Shown here in pieces: positions 44,752 to 53,277 of a stretch of DNA of 64,000 bases. Under the pieces are notes generated by a model. The model was not told the DNA's origin. It saw only the letters and a program-made list of their open reading frames with translations, and did no database searches. Numbering within the stretch: position 1 is the stretch's first letter; each line of letters starts with the position of its first letter. Both the position numbers and the translations under genes were made by a program. This DNA is from Mucilaginibacter lappiensis (GTDB lineage: Bacteria > Bacteroidota > Bacteroidia > Sphingobacteriales > Sphingobacteriaceae), in contig NZ_FTMG01000001.1 in assembly GCF_900155965.1 (NCBI RefSeq), forward strand, positions 806,001 to 870,000, in the 5' to 3' direction.

Positions 44752-45081
44752 TTACGGTATCAACCCCACAACCGTATTAACAATCAAATTAAAAACACCA
44801 CTTTTAAACTGATCAACACTTACTTCGGCCAGACCGGCTTGCTTCAGGGCTATCATTTTTATTTCATCGGCTTGCCCCAGTACCAGGTCGCTAAAGTCAT
44901 CTTTGCTGATAGCGCCGCTAGCTAACTGTTTAGTCCAGGTTTTTAGGTCGTCACTCAATTCATTCAGGATAGCCTGCCCATCGGCTGTAGCCGCGATGAT
45001 ATATTGTTTTAAAGTGGTTGCGGCCAGGTCTGTAATACCCTGCTTAAGCGTAGCCAATACGTTTTTAAAATTTATTGCCAT
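44752..45081 (-). CDS. Conserved-type hypothetical protein, 109 aa
   Basis: Mostly helical, small, no signal peptide, with a hydrophobic C-terminus (GVFNLIVNTVVGLIP). It starts 8 bp downstream of the hypothetical lipoprotein gene on the same strand, so the two are cotranscribed. It resembles small bacteriocin-like or phasin-like helical proteins in composition only. Function unknown. Confidence 0.65.
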   Translation of the reverse strand: MAINFKNVLATLKQGITDLAATTLKQYIIAATADGQAILNELSDDLKTWTKQLASGAISKDDFSDLVLGQADEIKMIALKQAGLAEVSVDQFKSGVFNLIVNTVVGLIP

Positions 45082-45089
45082 AATTTAGT

Positions 45090-45527
45090 TTATTGGGTTA
45101 CCTGTGCGGGTTTTATCTTTTTGCTTTCCAGTTCGGCTATCTGGTCAAAGGAGTTGCCTATCTGTTTCTTTTTATCAACGATATAAGCCGAGTTGCACTT
45201 GCCTTCTTTTTTCCATTTCACCAGGAAACCGCCAAATAAATGTCCATCCGGATCGTTCAGGAGAGTCCACATTTGGGTGGTGATCTGGTTATTTGGGCGG
45301 TGCTTATCGTACTCGATAGCCTTATCAAGATTAAGCTGAAGCGCTTTTACTTCACTTTCATGAGTTGTGTAATTTTCGGTAGCTTTATCCATCAAATCAA
45401 GAACATCTACTTTTAAAGAAGTGGCCTGTGCGTAAGCAGTTTGATCGAAGGTTGATATCGTTGGGCTGCAGCTCAAAAGCAGGCAAAGCGGTAATAATAG
45501 CGCCAGGTAAAAGCGTGTGATCTTCAT
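45090..45527 (-). CDS. Hypothetical lipoprotein, 145 aa
   Basis: Lipobox LCLLLSCSPTISTFD (Cys about 20). The mature part is helical and charged (KVDVLDLMDKATENYTTHESEVKAL...), ending with KKKQIGNSFDQIAELESKKIK. No known domain. It forms a two-gene unit with the 109-aa protein and is divergent from the methyltransferase at 45586. Confidence 0.7.
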   Translation of the reverse strand: MKITRFYLALLLPLCLLLSCSPTISTFDQTAYAQATSLKVDVLDLMDKATENYTTHESEVKALQLNLDKAIEYDKHRPNNQITTQMWTLLNDPDGHLFGGFLVKWKKEGKCNSAYIVDKKKQIGNSFDQIAELESKKIKPAQVTQ

Positions 45528-45585
45528 AGGTAGGTAATGTTTGAGTAAAAGTAAAAAGAGTTTTCGATATAATTAAGTAAAACGC

Positions 45586-46188
45586 ATGAGTATTTCGCCC
45601 GATTCTGCAGCTGTATTTGGTTATCACCGGTATATGATCGCCCTACATGGCAATCGTAGTCCAGCGGCTTTGGGCTGGCGCGATACGGAAAGCCAGATTA
45701 TCCGCTTTGATGCACTGGCTCATATGGCCGACCTGAATAGCCACTCCCTGCTGGATGCCGGTTGTGGACATGGCGACCTCCGCTCCTATCTGCACGAATT
45801 GTACCCCGATATAGTTTATTATGGCATGGAACAGATCCCCGAATTGTATGACGAAGCCACGCGTCGTTTCCAGGACTGGGAGGCCACCGCTTTTATCCGC
45901 GGTGATTTCATGACTGATGAAATGCCTGTAGCCGATTATGTGATGGCCAGCGGATCGCTCAACTACTACAATGCCGATCCCGATTTTATTTTTAAGGCCA
46001 TTACCCGTTTATACGAACATTGCAGGCGAGGATTAGGTTTTAACCTGCTGAGTCACATTATTCCCAACGGTCTTTTGGCTGCTTATGATCCAGATGTGAT
46101 CATGGACCATTGCCGGCAGCTATGCCAGCACGTGGTTTTAAAAAATGATTATAGTAATGAAGATTTCACGGTTTTTATGTACCGATAG
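45586..46188 (+). CDS. Class I SAM-dependent methyltransferase
   Basis: 200 residues with motif I SLLDAGCGHGDLRSYLHE near residue 50, an acidic residue after strand 2 (YYGMEQIPELYDEA) and a motif II-like GDFMTDEMPVADYVMASGSLNYY. The fold is complete; the substrate is unknown. A terminator-like hairpin lies 46 bp after the stop, as part of the repeated element at 46212. Confidence 0.85.
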   Translation: MSISPDSAAVFGYHRYMIALHGNRSPAALGWRDTESQIIRFDALAHMADLNSHSLLDAGCGHGDLRSYLHELYPDIVYYGMEQIPELYDEATRRFQDWEATAFIRGDFMTDEMPVADYVMASGSLNYYNADPDFIFKAITRLYEHCRRGLGFNLLSHIIPNGLLAAYDPDVIMDHCRQLCQHVVLKNDYSNEDFTVFMYR

Positions 46189-46218
46189 ATTGTCACTTCT
46201 CCTGTCGATAATTTTCGG

Positions 46219-46226
46219 TATATTTG
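46219..46226 (+). promoter_or_regulatory. Conserved TATATTTG box in duplicated element A
   Basis: TATATTTG fits the Bacteroidota -7 consensus TAnnTTTG and is identical in both element copies within a 14-base invariant block. A start 5-8 nt downstream would put the hairpin at the very 5' end of the RNA. Confidence 0.45.
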
Positions 46227-46233
46227 TATACAC

Positions 46234-46279
46234 AGCGGCCCGGTTTTTCTGATCAAAAGGAAAACCGGGCTGTTTTGTT
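46234..46279 (+). terminator. Hairpin with T-run in duplicated element A
   Basis: GCCCGGTTTT (46238-46247) pairs exactly with AAAACCGGGC (46261-46270), followed by TGTTTTGTT. It may end the methyltransferase transcript, or an RNA starting at the box just upstream. The equivalent hairpin in copy B has a different stem sequence that still pairs. Confidence 0.75.
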
Positions 46280-46602
46280 AGGGAATAAAAGGGCACAAAA
46301 ACCAACCGATTGGTTTGTTTTATTTGACAATCAATTATTTAATACTTTTTAAAGCTTTCAAAACCTATTAAAAATTTGTTAAAAAGTGTTAAAGTGGCGT
46401 TAAAATTTAGTTAAAGTGGCCAAAAAACAAGCGTTTTCATGCTGTTTTTGATTAAAAAAGTGTTAAAATTTAAGGTTTAAAAAGTTTTCGGGAGGTAAAC
46501 ATGGCCCCAAATATGTTCTGCAATTTTTATTCGATCGTTAAACATGTTAATATTACATTTGACTTTGTTGGATAAAGCCAACAGCCTATAATCTTGAAAA
46601 AA

Positions 46603-47376
46603 ATGAAACAAGGACTGCTCATTGATATGGACGGTGTTATATACAGCGGCGAAGAGCTGATATATGGCGCCGATAAATTTATTAACCACCTGCTTGCAAA
46701 AGGGATCCCCTTTGCGTTTATGACCAACAACAGCCAGAGGACCAGCCTGGAGGTGGTACGTAAACTGAAAAGACTGGGCATTACGGTGGAGGCTAAACAC
46801 ATATATACCAGCGCTATGGCTACCGGGAAGTTCCTGGGCGACCAAAGCCCTAATGGTACAGCTTACGTATTGGGCGAAGGCGGTTTGCTAACCAGCCTGC
46901 ACGAAAACGGCATAACTCTGGTTGATACCGATCCCGAATTTGTGGTTTTGGGCGAAGGCCGCAATTTTACCCTGGAAATGGTTCAGCGCGCGGTAGATAT
47001 GATATTAGCCGGTGCCAAATTCATCACCACCAATCGCGATCCATCACCCAAAAAACCGGGATGGAACAACCTGGGCATAGCTGCTACTACAGCCATGATA
47101 GAGGAAGCCACTGGCCGTAAGGCATTTGTAACCGGCAAACCAAGTCCGGTGATGATGCGCTCGGCCCGTAAATTCCTGGGTCTGGAGACAGCCGAAACCA
47201 CAGTAGTTGGCGACACCATGGAAACCGATATTCAGGGTGGTGTACAAATGGGTTATAAAACTATACTTGTACTATCCGGGATATCTTCCAAAGATCAGCT
47301 GAGCCATTACGCCTTTAAACCCGACCTGATAGTTGGTTCGGTTGATAAGATCGAGTTTCCGCTAAAATGGTGGTAA
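46603..47376 (+). CDS. HAD-IIA family hydrolase (NagD-like phosphatase)
   Basis: 257 residues from ATG 46603 (the frame reaches a TTG at 46594). Motif I DMDGVIYSG contains the nucleophile Asp and acid Asp. The NagD signature FMTNNSQRTSLEVVRKLKRLG follows, and C-terminal motifs GKPSPVMMRSARKF and VGDTMETDIQGGVQMGYKTILV complete the fold. It should dephosphorylate a small phosphorylated sugar or nucleotide in the cytoplasm. The exact substrate is unknown. Confidence 0.92.
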   Translation: MKQGLLIDMDGVIYSGEELIYGADKFINHLLAKGIPFAFMTNNSQRTSLEVVRKLKRLGITVEAKHIYTSAMATGKFLGDQSPNGTAYVLGEGGLLTSLHENGITLVDTDPEFVVLGEGRNFTLEMVQRAVDMILAGAKFITTNRDPSPKKPGWNNLGIAATTAMIEEATGRKAFVTGKPSPVMMRSARKFLGLETAETTVVGDTMETDIQGGVQMGYKTILVLSGISSKDQLSHYAFKPDLIVGSVDKIEFPLKWW

Positions 47377-47464
47377 TAGAAAAGAGGCCCTATCATCAAT
47401 CAAATTGATCACCCTTGGTATTGTGTCACCTATGGATTAAAATTTAGCCGATAGCATTTATACG

Positions 47465-47571
47465 AAAAGTGGGTTTACATATTTTCTGGAATAAAATACA
47501 TAATTAATTGATTATCAAATGTTTAAATCAATGTCAACCATAAATTGTGTAAACCATGTAAACCCACTTTT
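47465..47571. repeat. 107-bp element with perfect 16-bp terminal inverted repeats
   Basis: AAAAGTGGGTTTACAT (47465-47480) and ATGTAAACCCACTTTT (47556-47571) are exact reverse complements 75 bp apart. The interior is AT-rich and contains GTGTAAACC. It lies between convergent genes. It may be a non-autonomous mobile element or a long-range hairpin at the transcript ends. Confidence 0.7.
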
Positions 47572-47637
47572 ATAACAAAATGGCCTGCTTAGAGACTATC
47601 CTTAACCCCATCCTTTAGATACAATGCCTCTGTTAAA

Positions 47638-50214
47638 TTATATTCTGAAATTCAATGAGATATAAGGGTACCAACCCTCATTAGAATGCCCGGCAAGTAG
47701 TTGTACAATAGTTAAACCGGCTGGCGAAAAGTATAAACCGCCACCAACACCCTGGTGCCATGTATCTGAATGTTCATCTTTTATCCATACCCTGCCAGCA
47801 TCATAAAATCCGGTTAAGCCTAGCTCACCAGGTAATATATAACTGGCTATCTTTGCTAGTTTCACCCTGCCCTGAAGGTTGTTAAACACCATTTGCTGAC
47901 CAGCAAACCGATTTTGAAGGAAACCCAACAAATTTCCCTGACCGCCCAGGAACAAGGATTGATAAAACGCCGGATCGCCAATGGTTACGCCGCCACCAAC
48001 ACGATCAGACAGTACGATAGTACCTGACGAATTGAGCTTTTGGTAATAAGTAAACTCTGGCTTGATCTGCATAAATGATTTAGAATAGCTGTTAAGCCCG
48101 GTATAACCCTGAACCAACACGTTGAAATAAAAGCCACCGGATGGCAATATATTATTATTCCGGCGGTTGCTCACGTAGTTTAAAATCAGCCCTACATGTG
48201 CTTTATCTTTATTTAAAGTAGCGCTATCATAAGAGTTGATGTGTGTTGTAGGCAGACTGATAAACTTTCCAACATTATCGGCAGGATTCATGTGATAGAG
48301 TTGTAATGATGGGCCTGCACTAAATGTACTTCCTTTACCCGTATGCCAGCGCAAAGAAGGGTCAAACTGATAAGTATCAAAACGGGCACGATAAAACCTG
48401 CGATAGCCTGGAAATTTAGTAAGCTTAGTTTCATTACCACGGCCAAAAAAGTTCATCGTATTATCTGGTGCCTGTATATAAGCCTGCATCGTAAAATCAG
48501 CTTTACCTATAGCCTGGATCCATTCTCCATTATACTTGATCCTAAACGCATCGGTAGCAAACGAATGGGTGATCATAACCTGCTGTATGGTTGAGTAAGG
48601 CAACTTTCTGAAACCATCTACTCCTTTATATTTAAAGCCTAGCCCTAATAAAAAGCCATCATCGGCATTAATAGCTGCTGTTGCCAACGGCATCCAAACA
48701 TTATAAAGATTAGCTGGTACAAACCGGCTGTTTAGGGTATCCGTGGATAAGTGCTTACTCAGCCGGTTTACATTACCGGTGAAACTTGTGCTATCCTTCG
48801 GCCCATAAACCTTTACACTGCTGTTGGCTTGTTTTACCTCGAAAGTTTTATCATCAACACTATCAATAATGCGTAGTTTAATTGGTGACGATGCATTATT
48901 GATTAAAATATGATCGTTACCTGCACCAGTGTACAACCTCAACTCTTTGGTTATATCCGGCTGATAGGTCATGTCCCATACGGTATTTTTAACCTCCCCT
49001 TTTTTGTTAAGGCTTTCCACCGTTACACGCATACCTTGGTTAGGCGCGTCGCTAATGGTAATTTGCTCATCCTTATCGGTTGTATGCAAATCAACTATCC
49101 TGTTTATAAAACGATAATACTCAGCCATTGCTGCAGGCATATTGTCCCGGCGTCTTTTCAGTTCAGACAGCAGTTCTTTGTGCCTAAAATCATAGGTTTC
49201 TTTGGGTAATCGTTTTAAGCCTGCTTCTAAAACCTCGTCTGTTTCGGCCTTAACAAATTCGTTGGTGATCCGCATCCAATCTGCATAACTTATCTGCGCA
49301 TCAGGAAATTGTTTCATAAACCTTGTTTTAAACAAAGAATATTTTACTGCGGGAATATCACCACTAAAATTGCCTAATAGCGGATCGACCCAAGGCAATG
49401 CAGCTATGGATGGAAACAGGCCCTGGTTAACATGGAATACCTGATCACGATCACGCGGTACAGCCACATAATGTCTTGCTTTATCATCTTTAGTTACTGC
49501 CCAACGCCATTGATCTTCGTGCCTGTCCCAATCACCTATCAACAGGTCAAGCATACGTGCCCGTAAAAACTCTTCGCCGTCAACCCTGTTATCATAGTTC
49601 TTAGTTAACTCGCGTTGCATCTTAAAGGTGTTGTCAGATTCACCAATGGGCTCCCGTTCTTCCAACAAACACACCATATTGGTGAATATCTTGCTGTACT
49701 GCCCCAAGGCCGGGTCATCAACAACCACACCAATAATCGGGTTAGCATGAGGCACTCTGGCAGCAACAGCCAACGGAGGAACAATCAAAGCCGAGTACGG
49801 ATGCTGAGCGCTAAATTCATCACTAACCCAATCAATAGCAAATGTACCCTGCAGGCCCTCTGGCAATAACTTATCAGGCACTTTTTCAACACTTCTTAGT
49901 ACCCATTCCCTTCCGGTTTTATCCTCCAGTCGCAATGATTTGGACTGCATGCCACCACCTTGCTTTAAAGTTGTTAAGCCCCCATTAATCTGAGATAACC
50001 TGATTATGGGTAATTTAACAGCCATAGCCCACTCTTTACGAAAATTTGTTCCAAACAACCAGCGATGTACACCAGTTACATCATTATAAGAAGGATGAAT
50101 TTTAACAATTGTGCTATCAGGAAACTTTTGCCAGGCAGAAGGAGCTATTTCCTGAGCCTGCAAGGACGTTACAAATGCTAAGCAAACAAACAGAGAAGGT
50201 ATCTTTTTTATCAT
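47638..50214 (-). CDS. BamA/TamA-type outer membrane barrel protein with kinase-like N-terminal region
   Basis: 858 residues, signal peptide about 1-20 (TSLQAQ). Residues about 90-370 hold an unusual region with MLDLLIGDWDRHEDQWRWA (221-239) and YVAVPRDRDQVF (249-260), reminiscent of the catalytic and metal motifs of FAM20/HipA-like kinases. The C-terminal third (about 540-858) is a surface-antigen/D15-type beta-barrel (GGGVTIGDPAFYQSLFLGGQ, AGQQMVFNNLQGRVKL) ending in ISLNFRI. POTRA repeats are not apparent. Function unknown; the kinase-like reading is an inference from short motifs. Confidence 0.75.
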   Translation of the reverse strand: MIKKIPSLFVCLAFVTSLQAQEIAPSAWQKFPDSTIVKIHPSYNDVTGVHRWLFGTNFRKEWAMAVKLPIIRLSQINGGLTTLKQGGGMQSKSLRLEDKTGREWVLRSVEKVPDKLLPEGLQGTFAIDWVSDEFSAQHPYSALIVPPLAVAARVPHANPIIGVVVDDPALGQYSKIFTNMVCLLEEREPIGESDNTFKMQRELTKNYDNRVDGEEFLRARMLDLLIGDWDRHEDQWRWAVTKDDKARHYVAVPRDRDQVFHVNQGLFPSIAALPWVDPLLGNFSGDIPAVKYSLFKTRFMKQFPDAQISYADWMRITNEFVKAETDEVLEAGLKRLPKETYDFRHKELLSELKRRRDNMPAAMAEYYRFINRIVDLHTTDKDEQITISDAPNQGMRVTVESLNKKGEVKNTVWDMTYQPDITKELRLYTGAGNDHILINNASSPIKLRIIDSVDDKTFEVKQANSSVKVYGPKDSTSFTGNVNRLSKHLSTDTLNSRFVPANLYNVWMPLATAAINADDGFLLGLGFKYKGVDGFRKLPYSTIQQVMITHSFATDAFRIKYNGEWIQAIGKADFTMQAYIQAPDNTMNFFGRGNETKLTKFPGYRRFYRARFDTYQFDPSLRWHTGKGSTFSAGPSLQLYHMNPADNVGKFISLPTTHINSYDSATLNKDKAHVGLILNYVSNRRNNNILPSGGFYFNVLVQGYTGLNSYSKSFMQIKPEFTYYQKLNSSGTIVLSDRVGGGVTIGDPAFYQSLFLGGQGNLLGFLQNRFAGQQMVFNNLQGRVKLAKIASYILPGELGLTGFYDAGRVWIKDEHSDTWHQGVGGGLYFSPAGLTIVQLLAGHSNEGWYPYISLNFRI

Positions 50215-50521
50215 AGGTTAATTTTGTACCGAATATAATTTAAAGAAAATAAATTATTGCTACATAAATATATCAGGGAAGCATATTTATGAATAATATC
50301 TACGACGAATTTAGCTTAAATTAACCTTAATTAAAAATTACAAACAGGAAAAGCACCCCTAGTTAAAAGCCAAAGGTATGTTAGAGATTGTATGAATAAA
50401 TAATTCTCATTCTGTTAAAAAAACTAACAATCACTGTTAATCAATCAAAATTTCAAGAATAAAAGAAGATAAGCATCAAAAGGTAGAAAGTTGGTTTCAG
50501 GCAGATAGTATTTAAATATGT
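50215..50521. other. AT-rich intergenic region
   Basis: About 300 bp between the barrel protein and the phosphoesterase, both on the minus strand. No hairpin, repeat or recognisable promoter beyond AT-rich sequence. Confidence 0.5.
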
Positions 50522-51490
50522 TTATTCCCTTACCTCCACTTTTATTTCTCTGTCTGAAATGAACGGAACCGTAGGATAACCATCATATTCTCCGGTCTCT
50601 TTTTCATTTTTATAGGACGATCTTTTACCTTTTACATCAATGATCCCGTTATCATAAACAGTTATAAATGCCCAAATCGGGTCAATTGTTGATGCAAAAT
50701 CATAACCATCTTTTAAATGAGCAAATTGGTAGGATATACTATTGATTTGCAAGTAGTTTATATTGTTATAAACGTTATGATAATCCTCATGATGATGGCC
50801 ACTCAGAACCAGTTGCACCTTCTGAAAACCTGCCTTTTTGTTTGCCCGTTCAAATAATATGCGCATTTGATTGCCTTCTTTTAAACCGTCAAGATCATTA
50901 TCAATACCCTGGTGGCAGAATACCATAACAGGTAAATTAGTACTATCCAGATCCTGTTTAAGCCAGTTACGCTGTTCTTTTAAAATGGAGTTGGGGTATC
51001 CTTTTAACTTATTTTCAGGTGCCCTTTCATTACCGTTTAATATCACAAAATGATAATTGTTATAATCGAAAGAATAGTACTTCCCTTTTGCATTCCAAAA
51101 CTCAACAACCTGATCATGGGTAAAACCACCGTCTGTATCGTGATTACCTATAACATGATATTTGGGGCCTTTAAACTGATTCCAAATATCCATAATGGGT
51201 TGATTGGCAGGTTTGGGAACACAAAAATCGCCCATTTGTATGATAAAGTCGGGCCTAAGCTTGTTCATTTCAGTGATGAATGACTGCACCCGTGCGGGAC
51301 CATCAGTAATAAGGTCTTGGTGAAGATCTGTACAAATTCCTATACGAAACAGCGCTTTTCCCTTTTTCTCCATTCTTCCGCTTTCAACGCTGCTTGCATT
51401 TACTGATAAGGTATCAGCAACCGCCATACCAATGCTCCCTATAATTGATTTGATCAAGAAACTTCTTCTTTTCATGTTATTGTTTAGCAT
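50522..51490 (-). CDS. Secreted calcineurin-like metallophosphoesterase
   Basis: 322 residues. The N-terminus (MKRRSFLIKSIIGSIGMAVA, from an internal ATG at 51475) looks like a secretion signal, possibly Tat-like although only two Arg are present. Metallophosphoesterase motifs are in order: GICTDLHQDL (D-x-H), QMGDFCVPKP (GD), VIGNHDTDGG (GNHD), MVFCHQG and LSGHHHEDY (GHHH). All five blocks for the dimetal centre are intact. It acts on an unknown phosphoester in the envelope. Confidence 0.9.
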   Translation of the reverse strand: MLNNNMKRRSFLIKSIIGSIGMAVADTLSVNASSVESGRMEKKGKALFRIGICTDLHQDLITDGPARVQSFITEMNKLRPDFIIQMGDFCVPKPANQPIMDIWNQFKGPKYHVIGNHDTDGGFTHDQVVEFWNAKGKYYSFDYNNYHFVILNGNERAPENKLKGYPNSILKEQRNWLKQDLDSTNLPVMVFCHQGIDNDLDGLKEGNQMRILFERANKKAGFQKVQLVLSGHHHEDYHNVYNNINYLQINSISYQFAHLKDGYDFASTIDPIWAFITVYDNGIIDVKGKRSSYKNEKETGEYDGYPTVPFISDREIKVEVRE

Positions 51491-51624
51491 AGTTTAACAA
51501 TTGATTTTACATTATAGCTATTACCGATTAAACAAAGTAAAATAAACCATTTAATTGTTTAGCTAAAATAAACTTTACATATAAAAATCACATTAAGTAT
51601 TTATAAATAAAACGTATATTTTAT

Positions 51625-51666
51625 TATATAAAAAAAGCCCTGTAGGTCAAATGACCTACAGGGCTT
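51625..51666 (-). terminator. Intrinsic terminator after the repeat protein
   Basis: A 15-bp stem (AAGCCCTGTAGGTCA with its exact complement) and a tiny nominal loop are followed on the minus strand by TTTTTTTATAT. It lies 34 bp after the stop codon of the lysine/alanine-rich protein. Confidence 0.9.
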
Positions 51667-51699
51667 CAAATAATAATTAATCTTTCTTCTTGAGAAAGA

Positions 51700-52260
51700 T
51701 TATTGTGTTTTTTTAATATACTGTTTGTTGCCACTTGGAGATAAAGTATACTTACCTCCTCTTGGGCCTAAATAGATAGTTCTGCCTTTGTCGTCTTTGC
51801 CGATAGCTTTATCATCAGATTTGTTTGCAGCCTCAGTAACGGCTTTAGTTGCTTTTGTTTTTTTAGCACTAACAGCTGTAGCGGCATCATCTTTAGCATC
51901 TTTTGCTTTGGTGGTAGCTGTAGCTGCTTTATCATCAGCCTTTGCCTTAGCATCTTTTGCAGTTGCAACGGTTTTGTCTGCCTTGTCTTCAACCTTAGCC
52001 TTGGTATCTTTTACTTTAGCAGTGGCTTTATCGGCTTTGGCATCGGCTTTTGCTTTGACATCCTTTGCTTTGGCAGCGGCCTTATCAGCTTTGGCATCGG
52101 CTTTTGCCTTGGCATCTTTTGCTTTATCGGCTGCCGTTTCAGTTTTATCTGCAGCTTTCTTTTTGACTTTTTTTACAGCATCAGTAGTTGATTGGGCAAA
52201 TGTATTGGCACTCACCAATAATACTGAGCAGGATAATAATAAAACAAGTAATTTTTTCAT
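51700..52260 (-). CDS. Secreted Lys/Ala-rich repeat protein with C-terminal PBCV-type basic adaptor motif
   Basis: 186 residues from ATG 52260. Signal peptide about 1-24 (SVLLVSANTFAQS). The middle (about 30-140) is a low-complexity tract of 11-residue-like units such as AKADAKADKAAAKAKDVK, resembling histone H1-like or LEA-like tails. The end (TIYLGPRGGKYTLSPSGNKQ) matches the short basic adaptor motif often found at the C-terminus of such proteins. The combination of an export signal with a nucleic-acid-like composition is unusual. Function unknown; an extracytoplasmic structural or desiccation role is possible. Confidence 0.75.
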   Translation of the reverse strand: MKKLLVLLLSCSVLLVSANTFAQSTTDAVKKVKKKAADKTETAADKAKDAKAKADAKADKAAAKAKDVKAKADAKADKATAKVKDTKAKVEDKADKTVATAKDAKAKADDKAATATTKAKDAKDDAATAVSAKKTKATKAVTEAANKSDDKAIGKDDKGRTIYLGPRGGKYTLSPSGNKQYIKKTQ

Positions 52261-52342
52261 GTTAAATAATTTTGGATGTAACAAACTAATATAAAATTGG
52301 TTTAAAAATTTAATGAATTTGACTTGACAAGGTATAATTGGT

Positions 52343-52549
52343 TTAAAATAAACCGCTGAGTTTATCTTTTAACCCGCCAAAAATATCTTCAGCTGATGAA
52401 GAACCTCCTTGAACAAATGATTCAATTTTATCCCCTAACCCCATAGGCAATTTATCTTTCAAATGGGATATTACGGTTTCGATAGCGCCCTTTGCCTGGT
52501 CTACCGAAATTCCGGTTTTTTCTGATACTTCCTGAATGAGTTCTTGCAT
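52343..52549 (-). CDS. Small helical protein, 68 aa
   Basis: Starts MQELIQEVSEKTGISVDQAKGA and has a pattern of two amphipathic helices with a Gly/Ser-rich loop (GGSSSAEDIFGG). This resembles the DUF2267/DUF2780-type modules that occur singly in Bacteroidota. No signal peptide. It is probably a real gene, with its own spacing to the neighbouring repeat-protein gene. Function unknown. Confidence 0.7.
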   Translation of the reverse strand: MQELIQEVSEKTGISVDQAKGAIETVISHLKDKLPMGLGDKIESFVQGGSSSAEDIFGGLKDKLSGLF

Positions 52550-52873
52550 AATTAATAGATTTTAGTTCGATACTTTTTATAATTGATTATTTAAATTTAA
52601 AAAAAATAAATGAAGAATTTGTTGTTTCTACTTATTATTTCAAAAATCAAAACTCCGATCGCCATCTTAATAAAACCATCATATCATCTTAATATTAAAT
52701 TTCAATTACCTGTAAACCATAATCAAATCATATCAACAGGCCTTAGCTAAATAGGCACCAATAGCCTATATAATCAACTTATTTTTATTAAAATATAAGT
52801 TTTACTCCTTATGTAAACTATTTCATTTATTCAAAAAATTGTATATTCGTGTAAATCAAAAAAATCTAAAACC
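52550..52873. other. AT-rich intergenic region with promoter candidate
   Basis: 324 bp between divergent genes. A TATATTCG about 22-29 bp upstream of the YegP-like start is close to the -7 consensus (one mismatch). Nothing else recognised. Confidence 0.5.
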
Positions 52874-53200
52874 ATGGGAAAATTTGCAACTAAAATAGGT
52901 AAAGACGGTCAGCATTATTTTAACCTTTTAGCTACTAATAGTCAGGTTATTCTTACGAGCGAAGGGTATACAACAACAGCCGCTATGCACAATGGTATCG
53001 AGTCTGTAAAAAAAAATGCGCCTGATGATAAGCATTTTGAAAGGGCTGACTCCAAAAATGGAAAGTTTTATTTTAACTTGAAAGCATCTAACGGACAAGT
53101 GATCGGCAAGAGCCAAATGTACGAAAGCGTAGCCAGCCGGGATAATGGTATTGAATCTGTTAAAAAGAATGCTCCTGAAGCCCCCACGGTTGCTGAGTAG
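52874..53200 (+). CDS. YegP-like protein with two DUF1508 repeats
   Basis: 108 residues made of two similar units: KDGQHYFNLLATNSQVILTSEGYTT... and KNGKFYFNLKASNGQVIGKSQMYES..., each followed by NGIESVKKNAP. This is the typical tandem DUF1508 (YegP) layout. Cytoplasmic and small. No biochemical function is firmly known. Confidence 0.92.
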   Translation: MGKFATKIGKDGQHYFNLLATNSQVILTSEGYTTTAAMHNGIESVKKNAPDDKHFERADSKNGKFYFNLKASNGQVIGKSQMYESVASRDNGIESVKKNAPEAPTVAE

Positions 53201-53243
53201 GCAACTTATTGTTTAAATAATAATCTATAATTCAAAATAACAG

Positions 53244-53276
53244 AATGCTCCGGGCTTATTTTCGGGGCATTTTTTA
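53244..53276 (+). terminator. Intrinsic terminator after the YegP-like gene
   Basis: AATGCTCCG pairs with CGGGGCATT (one mismatch) and is followed by TTTTTT. It lies between the convergent YegP-like and hybrid regulator genes. Confidence 0.75.
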
Positions 53277-53277
53277 T

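Larger units (their letters stand above)
46212..46490 (+). repeat. Approximately 280-bp duplicated element, copy A
   Basis: Shares about 75-80% of bases (by eye) with the reverse complement of 58971-59250. Order: box CGGTATATTTGTAT, GC hairpin with T-run (46234-46279), variable stretch, then an AT-rich conserved block (CAAAAATTTGTTAAAAAGTG-like) ending in TTTAAAAAGTTTT. It lies directly upstream of the HAD phosphatase gene and points at it. Confidence 0.8.

Noticed and set aside
47465..47571. Possible intact insertion sequence
   Set aside because: The terminal repeats are clear but the 75-bp interior is far too small for a transposase, so only a non-autonomous element or hairpin is proposed.
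51788..52294. Long plus-strand frame opposite the Lys/Ala-rich repeat gene
   Set aside because: A mirror of the low-complexity coding sequence (Ala/Leu/Ser-rich product) with no independent signals.
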